A stretch of 10,327 nt of DNA from Bacteroidales bacterium (GTDB lineage Bacteria; Bacteroidota; Bacteroidia; Bacteroidales; Bacteroidaceae). Below, piece by piece: positions 1 through 9,100 of this stretch. Made by a program: the position numbers and the translations under genes. The stretch spans positions 1 through 10,327 of the forward strand of contig SFJN01000089.1 in NCBI GenBank assembly GCA_004555055.1, given 5' to 3'. The first letter of the stretch is position 1; each line of letters opens with the position of its first letter. Below the pieces are notes generated by a model that was not told where the DNA came from, did not search any database, and was given only the letters and a program-made list of their open reading frames with translations.

Positions 1-128
1 GGCACCGTGCATGTTCTACTTTATCGCCATTGACCCTTAAAATCCGTTTTTACATTCTTTGTTTTATGGTATTTCGACGGACAGTTCGAAAAACCACGCG
101 CTCGCGCGAATTTCTATGGGTTGTTTTG

Positions 129-150
129 GATAATTTTGCCGCAAATTATC
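129..150. promoter_or_regulatory. Near-perfect inverted repeat over the promoter of the giant gene (candidate operator)
   Basis: The arms GATAATTTTGC (129-139) and GCAAATTATC (141-150) are reverse complements except for one extra T in the left arm, with a single C between them. The repeat covers the whole candidate -7 box (131-138) and the expected transcription start a few bases downstream. A regulator bound here would block RNA polymerase, so operator function is the simplest inference. It is not followed by a T run, which argues against a terminator for an upstream gene. No regulator is encoded in the window, and the site has not been compared with other promoters. Confidence 0.45.
131..138 (+). 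promoter_or_regulatory. Candidate Bacteroidota-type -7 promoter box (TAATTTTG) for the giant surface protein gene
   Basis: TAATTTTG matches the TAnnTTTG -7 consensus used by the main sigma factor of Bacteroidota. It would give a start near 145 and a short AT-rich leader of roughly 30 nt before the ATG at 178, typical for the phylum. No convincing TTTG or TTG -33 box lies at the expected 19-21 nt spacing (that stretch reads around GCGAATTT), so the promoter may be weak, activator-dependent or misassigned. The box lies inside an inverted repeat, so its match to consensus could also be partly coincidental. Confidence 0.45.
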
Positions 151-177
151 ATTTATTAACCCCAAAACACATTTATT

Positions 178-3100
178 ATGAAACACTTTTTTCATGCGAA
201 CGCCTGTTCGCCACCGCCTCCCAAGCCTATCAGGGCTGGCGGTGCGTGTCTGAGGCTTTTGCTGGCACTCCTGCTTGCACTGGTGCCGGGAATTTCGTGG
301 GCAGGTAATGGCTCGAATTTTAATGATGCATCCATCCACTACATCCATCATCAACCTACGATTGCAGAACCGAATATGCAGATTGGCCTCTGCATTTACG
401 ACGTGACCAAAGACCGAAACTCCTTCTTCTTGCATGACGCTACCGAAGGCAATAATGCAGGTCCCGCTATCTACGTGGACGGAAACTACATCTGCTCCCC
501 CAACTGGGAACTTGCCTGGCCTGGAAGCAAAAACACCGGTAACGATGACGGACTGAATGACGAAATAGGAAAAAATGGATGGTGGTACAACACCTACACC
601 AAGACCATCAATGGTGTGAAATACACCGTCAAGTTCTGGGATCCCTACAGGAATGGCAACAGATATTATGTCACGTTGCATGTGTTTATGGACAAGTTCC
701 GGGTGGGCGAGGAGCACACCGTAAAGGTCAGTGGATATTGGAAGATTAACAATATAGGAATCTCGAAACAGTCGTGTTCGTGGACCTTCAACGCCATCCC
801 CAATCCGTTCAAGGAGAGCACCGTGGCTGCAACACGCACTGAATACAAGAAAGCCACCCTGACAGGAAGCCTGAACACTTCGTATGAAAATAACGTGGCT
901 GTATCGCAATCCTATCGCGGTAATTACGTTAATGAGAAGACGTGTTACCTCACACCGGACAAGACCAATTTCAGTGATTGGAAAACGTTTGACAAGGGCA
1001 CTTCGGCTATCAGCAATATGCCGTTTGATTTAGACGATTGCTCTTATTCAACGTACGGACCCCTTAATATCTATGTGCAGCATCAGATAACGTCGCCTCC
1101 AACCCAAAGCGGCTACGTAGAGTGTAAGGTTTGGAACGGCACATGGGTTCCTCTTTACGACTTTACCCGTGCCAAGAACATCACCGCCGTACCGGACAAG
1201 TGGAAGAAACAGGTCACCCTGAACTGGGAAGCCGAAGAATCGAAAAACGAGTGCTCTGCAGGTACTTGGTCCATTTACCGCTACCCCGCAGACAACCCGA
1301 CCGCCAAGGTGCTTGTGGCAGACAAGCTACTCTACACCACGCGCAAATATGTGGCAGATGTTCCCGACTACGACACCAAGTATGTGTTTGAAATCGAATT
1401 CCGGCCAAAAAATATACCGGATGCCGAACGCATAGAACGACTCGTACAGAGCATCACATGCTCGGTGGACCGCTCGTACAGCATCAAGATGGAATCCATC
1501 GAGGCGGGCGAAAGCTCCATCAAACTATCGTGGCAGACTGAAACCTTCAATGGCACGCTGCCACTCACCTTCAGCATCTTGAGGCAAAGCACGGAGAGCG
1601 ACGAATGGGAAGAGATTGGTACCAAGTCGCTCAACAACAAGAAAGAAGTAAAATTTACCTATACCGACAGCAAGAACCTTTCAGTCTGCGACGGCTACTG
1701 CTACAAGATACAGGCCACCCTGTTGGAAGGCTATGTTGCCACCAGCGACACGACGAAGTTCGTGCAGCTCGACGGACAGTCGAAAGTCATCGGCGTCAGC
1801 ACCTCCAAGGGTGACTTCCAGGGAATGGTGAAGGTGACATGGGAGGCGAAGCAGGTTGACTCGCAGCCAACGAAATACGAACTGCTACGCCGCGTGAAAG
1901 GCTCGACTGCCTGGGCATCGCTCTACAAGGTTTCCGGCACCAGCACCTATTACAGCTACGAGGACAACACCGCACAGCCGGGACTCTACTACGACTACAA
2001 GGTCATCTCTACCACGGCGTGCGGCGAGACCGAAACCCAGCTCTACGAAACCAACGAGGGCTTCTGCCGCTCCACTGGTATCGTTTCGGGACGCATCACC
2101 TACGGCACGGGAACGGCTGTGATGGACGCACGCGTCAGCCTGGTGAAGAACAGCGAGAACGCCGGTGATGCGGCACAGTTCTATGCCGTCAGCACTCAGG
2201 AAGCCGGCGACGGACTCTTCCTCGACCTCGACGGAAAGGTGCTCAACGAGAAGTTCAAGGACAAGGACTTCTCCGTACAGATGTTCGTACGTCCCAATGA
2301 CCTGCAGAACGGCAGCACGCCTGTATTCTTCGACCTCGGCAGCCAGCTGAGCCTGCGCCTCGGTGAACGGACAGATGCGGGCTACGAACTGTTGCTGGTA
2401 CAGGGTACAAACACCGAATCTACGGGCATCACCCTGCCTACACGCGAATACACCTCGCTCACGCTGAGCGTCAGCAAGGGCAGCACGGCACAGCTGACGG
2501 CAATCGACAAGCTCGACAGCATCGTGGTTTCGAAGGAAATCGCACTCTCGCCCATCACCTTCGACGCGGGCGCCAAGAGCGGCCTCTGCATGGGCGGAAG
2601 CTATGCGTTCAACACCGACAACGCCTTCAGCGGCTACGTGGACGAAATGCGCGTGTTCTGCGGAAAAGCCCTTACGAATGCCGAAATCCTGAAGTACTAC
2701 AACCACATGCTCGCCGGCACCGAGGACAACCTCTTTGCCTACTGGCCGGTGGACGAGGGCATCAGCGGACAGACCAATGCCTACGACTACTCCAAGACCA
2801 GCGGCGTGGCGAACGGCAACCACGCCCGCTTCGGCGGCGTGAAGACCGTGGTGACGAGCACCGTGGTGCCCGAGAGCACGCAACTCGCGCTCTTCGGCTA
2901 CACCGATGCCCAAGGAAACTTCGTCATCCGCGGCGTTCCCTTCAGCGGCGACGGTACAAACTACATGGTAGTGCCCACGCTGGGCATTCACGAGTTCTCG
3001 CCCCAATACTCTTCGCGCTACGTCAGCGCATCGTCGCTCGTACACAGCGGCGTAGACTTCGAGGACGTATCGTCGTTCCCCGTTTCGGGATATGTGCTCT

Positions 3101-6100
3101 ACGAGGGTACCGACTATCCCGTGGAGGGCTGTAACTTCTATGTCGACGGCAACATCTGCAGCAAGGACGGGCAGGTCATCGCCTCTGCCGAGGACGGCTC
3201 GTACACCATCAGTGTGCCCATCGGCGACCACTTCATCGAGGTGAGGAAGAACGGCCACGTCTTCGCATCGAACGGCCGCTACCCTGCCGACCCCAACGAG
3301 ACGGGCGAACGCCTTACCTTCATCAAAGCAGTGAAGAACCTGGAATTCGTCGACCAGACGCTGGTGAACTTCTCCGGACGCGTTGTCGGCGGCAGCACCG
3401 AGGGCAACAAGCCGCTGGGATTCGGACAGAGCGTCAACAACATCGGTGTCACCGAACTGGTGCTGACTCCGAACGTCGACCGCTACCGTCTGAATGTGGT
3501 GAAGGAAGTTTCGGGTACGACCTACAGTTACGAAACGAACCCCAACCCCGTGGAGGTTCGCTCGGCAACGGGCACCATCAACAGCCGCTCATGGCGCGGT
3601 GCCAACGACCTGAGCAAGAAGATCTTTATCTGCACCGACTCGCTCACGGGCGAATTCTCGGCAATGGTTCCCCCGTTGAACTATAAGGTGGAGTCGATGA
3701 CCGTCAAGGCAAACGGCAAGTCCGTCGGCGATGCCACGACCGTCGACCTGACGAACCCGCAGATAGAGTACACCGACTCACTCGGGACCGACCAGGGTTA
3801 TCTGTCCTACAGCTACAACTACGGTCTGAAGCAAACTTACCACAGCAGCCCTTCGTTCATTGTCACCCAGACGGACAATGCCGACGGCGCATTCGGCTTG
3901 AGCGAATACCAGATTGAGGATGCCAACGGCAAGTTGGACATCAAGGACATCTACACTGTGGCAGACAACGGAACCGTCAATTATAAATATGGTGGTGCCA
4001 TCTTCGAGTCGTTGAATAGTTATACATTCAAGATTGAGGCTTATGAAGAGTACGTCAATCATGACGTGAAAGGAAGCCCAGTGACATATCATGTGCCCTT
4101 AGATGGACTTGAGGTGACGGTCAGCAACGAGCTGTCGTCGGAGCAAAGCGTCTATACCGATGGGAATACCGCAGGAAAACCTGCCGGTTCACTCGCCGAG
4201 ATGACAGACAATACTCTCACCCTCGACTCTCTTGGCAAAGCCACATACGTATGGAGGGCTGGTCTGCCTAATATCACTGCGCCTTACTCGCGCACTATCT
4301 CCATGTTCTACGACATCGATGGACGCACCTACGGCTGGAGCGGCAACGGCATGTCGGGCATTATCCTCGGTTCGCTGTCAACAGGCAGCAACTTCGTGAC
4401 CTCAGGTCCTGACCTCGTGGATATGATTCTCCGCGACCCTCCTGGTACGGGTTCAAGCGCAGAATGGACAAGTGGTACCATCTATTCTGAGACAAGGTCT
4501 TCTGGCGGTGTATGGACTTTTGATACAGAAGAGATTGGAACTTACAAAATAGGAGCAAACCTTCAAACTGTTACAGGTGTTGGAGTTTCTAAAATCAACA
4601 GTTTGCAAATGAAAAATGACATTACTTTTGGATTCAATGAGGTAGTTGAAGGAGAAAGTGCTGTCACATGGGGGAAAACCACGACTATCACCCGCGCCAT
4701 TTCCACATCATCGGCTCCCGAATATGTTGGTGCAAATGGTGATGTGTTCATCGGTTCGGCAACCAATATTATTATCGGCAAGGCCCGTGACGTGAATTTC
4801 CGCCGTAAGGGTACAAGCAATGAGGTAGAATTGGGATTGGAGGATGTCATGACCTCAGGACTTGAGTTCAAAACTTCCTTCAATTATACAGCCAGCTATA
4901 TCGAGAATGTGCTGATACCAAATCTGCTCAGCATCCGTAACGGACTGTTGCAGACGGTTGACAACATCTCGGGATACCAGAATACAACGGGAAGGCCGGT
5001 TTATCTGACCACATTGTCACCCGACGACCCGAAATTCGGTTCCGACAATTATGACAAGACAGTCTGGAGCGGCTTGGCTACATCCGGTCCTTCTCCTGAG
5101 GGTCCCTCATACACGATGGTAGTTCCGAATGACCAAGAAACATTTGCAGACTCTGTAGCATGGTGCAACACTCAGATTGCCAACTGGGAGAAATATCTCG
5201 CCCAAAATGAGCAAGAGAAAGTACGTGCATACGAAGAACGCGAGGAATATCTCAAGCAGAATATCTCATTTGATTCAGGTTCTTCCGTCACAATGACAGA
5301 AGCGACAGAAGAAACACATGGTAGCACCTATGACGTAACTGCAATTGTTTGCATAAAAGCTGGTATCACGCTTGGAAGATTGTATGATTCAATGGGTGCT
5401 ATATATGACTTCCATACCCGAACTGGCGGCGGAACGCACCAAAGTTATGAAGGCGAGACAACCCAACTCGCATCGTTCAGCTACACGCTGGCCGAGGAGG
5501 GCGACGACGATGCCTTGACCGTGGACGTATACAATTATGGTGCATACTCGCCCATCTTCCGCACACGTGGCGGTCAGACCTCCGGTCCGTACGAGGGTGA
5601 GGTGAAGACCAAGTACTACCGCCCCGGCACCACCATCATGGAAGCCACCATGCAGATTGAGGTGCCGCAGATTACGGTGGATGTGCCTATAGTATCGAAC
5701 GTGCCTACTGGCCAAGCCGCCAACTACACCCTGCGTCTGACCAATGCCTCGGAAATCGACGAAGACGTTTACTACAAACTCCTCGTGATAGACGAGAGCA
5801 ACCCCGACGGTGCAAAGATTACCATCGACGGACAGCCGCTCACCGAAAACCGCATCATCAAGATTCCCGCCGGCGAGACCATCACCAAGGCACTGCAGCT
5901 CACGCAGACCAACCTCGGCGTGCTCGAATACGACAACATCGGCATCGTACTCGCTTCGCAGTCGCAGTACGACCCGACCAGCACATGGGAACAGATTGCC
6001 GACACCGTATACATCTCGGCACAGTTCATCCCGTCGTCGTCGGCAGTGACCATGAAGCTCGACCACACGACGCTCAACACCATGCTGGGCACGGAACCCG

Positions 6101-9100
6101 TGCTGAATGTATCGTTCAGCCAGTTCGACCGCAACTACAACAACCTGAAGGCCTTCCGCCTGCAGTACTGCAAGCAGGGCGACCTCGACTGGACGACTTT
6201 CCACGAGTATGTGCTGAGCAGCAAGGACAAGACACTGAACAACGAGTACCTGCCTTCGACGGCTACCGTAAGCTACAGGTTCCCGATGAAGGAATACTCC
6301 GATGCCGTCTACCGCTTCCGCGTACTCTCCGTAGCCACCTACGGCAACGAGGAGGTCTACAACCAGAGCGAGGAGATTACCGTAGTCAAGGACATGTCGC
6401 GTCCGCAACCGCTCGGACTGCCGCAACCCTCTGACGGCGTGCTCAGCGCTGGCGACGACATCAGCATCCTCTTCAACGAGGACATCCAGAAGGGTATGCT
6501 CACCAACATGGCGAACTTCCGCGTGACGGGTGTGCTCAACGGTGCTGCCGTGATGCACGATGTGGCACTCGACATGGCGACCGACGAAAGCACGGCTGCC
6601 ACAGAAGCCGACATCGTACTCAACAACCACGACTTCAGCATCGACGCATGGATCTACGTCACGAGCGAGGGTACCATCCTCTCGCATGGCGACGGCGCCA
6701 CGAAACTGGACATCGGCACCGACGCCCAGGGACACCTCACCATGGGCATCGGCAGCAACACCTACACTTCGAAGAATGCCATGCCAAGGAACAAATGGAT
6801 TTACCTGACCACCAGCTACAAGGCGGGTGCACAGCCGCTCCTGAACGCAGCATACGCCGAAGACAGCAAGACCGTGACCCTCTTCGACGACCAGCCTGCA
6901 GGGGCATACAGCGGACAGGGCAAGATCCAGATTGGAAGCAGCGCCAAGGGTGCCATCCACGAACTGACACTTTGGGACGAGGCACACGACCTCACCATGG
7001 CACTCCTCAACAAGTCGAGGAGCAAGAAGCCGTCGACCCCGCATCTGATAGGATACTGGAAGATGAACGAGGGCGAAGGCACGCTCATCACCGACTATGC
7101 CCGCAACCGCCACATGAAGATGGGAGCCGAGGCATGGAGACTGGAGAACGAAAACAAGGCCGTCACGCTGGACGGAACTTCACACCTCGACATCGTCACG
7201 GCATCCATACCGCCTCTGGCATCCGACAACTGCGCAATAGAACTGTGGATGCGTGCCGGAACGCAGACCGGCGAGGCCGAAATCTTCCATAGCGGAGAGG
7301 TTGAACTCTGGATGGACGGCGCCGGCAAGCTCCAGCTTACCTCGCTCGGCACCGACTACGAAGCCGGACAGGCATCGCTCCGTGACAACGCATGGCACCA
7401 CATCGCACTCAACATCCTGCGCACAGGACACGCTTCGGTATACGTCGACGGCAAACGCACACTCTCTACCAGTGCTGCGAACGTCGGACAGACCGCTTCC
7501 GACCGCCTCATCATCGGTGCACGCCGCACGAAGGGCACAACCGGAAAATACACCTACGACCGCCTCTTCAAGGGCTCCATCGACGATGTAAGACTCTGGA
7601 ACGCCACCCTCACCGCCGACCTGCTCAAGGAACGCCGCAAGGCGCGACTCACCGGCGAGGAAGACGGACTCGTGGCATACTATCCGTTCGAAACCAAACG
7701 TCTGAACAACGAGAACCAGGTTGTCACCGAAGGCTCGGCCAAAGACCTCCGAAGCAACAACATGGCAACCTGCGAATCCGGAAACGGATTCAAGTATACC
7801 GACGAATCTCCTGCCCTGCGTGCCGCACAGACAGAGACCAACGTCGGATTCTCGTTCACCGCAAGCGACAACAAGGTGGTCATCAACATCACCGAACCGG
7901 CTGCCGACATCGAAGGCTGCACGCTCCACTTCACCGCCAAGGAACTCCTCGACCTCAACGGTAACCAGTCGCTGCCCGTGATGTGGACGGCATACGTCAA
8001 CTGCAACGACCTGGCATGGGACAACCCCTCTGTCAGCGTCAGCAAGGAGGTAGGCGCCAAGGCCTGCTTCGAGGCTTCGTTCACCAACAACGGCGGAACA
8101 CAGCAGGTTTGGACCCTCAGCGGAATTCCCACATGGCTGACCGCCAGCGTAGAGGACGGCGCTGCAGAGCCCCTCACCACGACCACCGTCAGATTCGACA
8201 TCTCCGAGGGCATGGCCATCGGCACATACGAGGAGACCGTATATCTCACCGGCAACGACAACATCCCCGCACCGCTCACCATCAGACTGAACGTGACGGG
8301 CGAGGTGCCCGAATGGGAGGTGAATCCCGCCGACTTCGAGAATACGATGAACCTTGTCGGAACGCTGTCCATCATGGGACAACCCAGCGATGACGCCGAA
8401 GACCTGGTAGCCGCATTCATCGACGGCGAATGCCGCGGTGTGGCACATCCGGTCTACAACACCCGCTACGACAACTACTTCGTGCAGCTCGACATCTACG
8501 GCAACGATGAGGATGCCGGCAAGACTGTAGTATTCTATGCCTACGACAACAGCACGGGTACGAAGTATCCGCAACTGAACACTTCTCAGACCATTACATT
8601 CCGCGACAACCACGTTTACGGCAACTTCGCCGCTCCCGTGGTTCTCGACGCTACGGACCTCATCGAACAGTCCAACAACCTCGTACAGGGCTGGAACTGG
8701 ATTTCGTTCTATGCTCACGCTGACAAGATGGGCGCAGAGGATGTCTTCAGCCCCGTTGCCGCACAGGCGGAGGTTGTAAAGAGCCAGACGGAATTCGGAA
8801 CCTTCGAGAACGGCAAGTTCTTCGGAAAGGCCTTCGATACCGACAACCGCTCAATGTACAAGGTTCGCATGGCGGCTCCGCAGACACTGAACGTCATCGG
8901 CAAGCGCCTGACCTCCGAGCAGCGCACCATCGTTCTCCAGCCCGGCTGGAACTGGATTGCCTACAACGCCATGCAGACCGCAAGCGTCGGCGATGCTCTG
9001 GCAGGCATGAACCCGCAGGACGGCGACGTCATCAAGGGTCAGAAGGGATTCGCCCTCTACGACGGCTACGAATGGAACGGCTCGCTCAAGGCCCTCACAC

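Noticed and set aside
2..40. Possible last 12 codons of an upstream plus-strand gene (ending at TAA 38-40)
   Set aside because: The fragment (ending MFYFIAIDP) is too short to recognise, other frames are equally possible, and there is no clear terminator after it. It cannot be supported.
64..909. 281-codon open frame on the minus strand covering the leader and N-terminus
   Set aside because: It overlaps the signal peptide region of the giant gene, shows no recognisable motif and would be transcribed against it. Judged a shadow frame.
1885..3258. 457-codon open frame on the minus strand
   Set aside because: Antisense to the fibronectin-III and LamG region. It is biased in composition, has no recognisable protein features and no promoter.
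5389..7113. 574-codon open frame on the minus strand
   Set aside because: It lies wholly opposite the giant gene. Its translation is low-complexity (V, G, E, R, H rich) as expected from the antisense of GC-ending codons, with no domain, promoter or signal peptide. It is a shadow frame.
7180..8718. 512-codon open frame on the minus strand
   Set aside because: Same reasons: opposite the LamG and Ig-like part of the giant gene, where the sense reading shows clear domain motifs.
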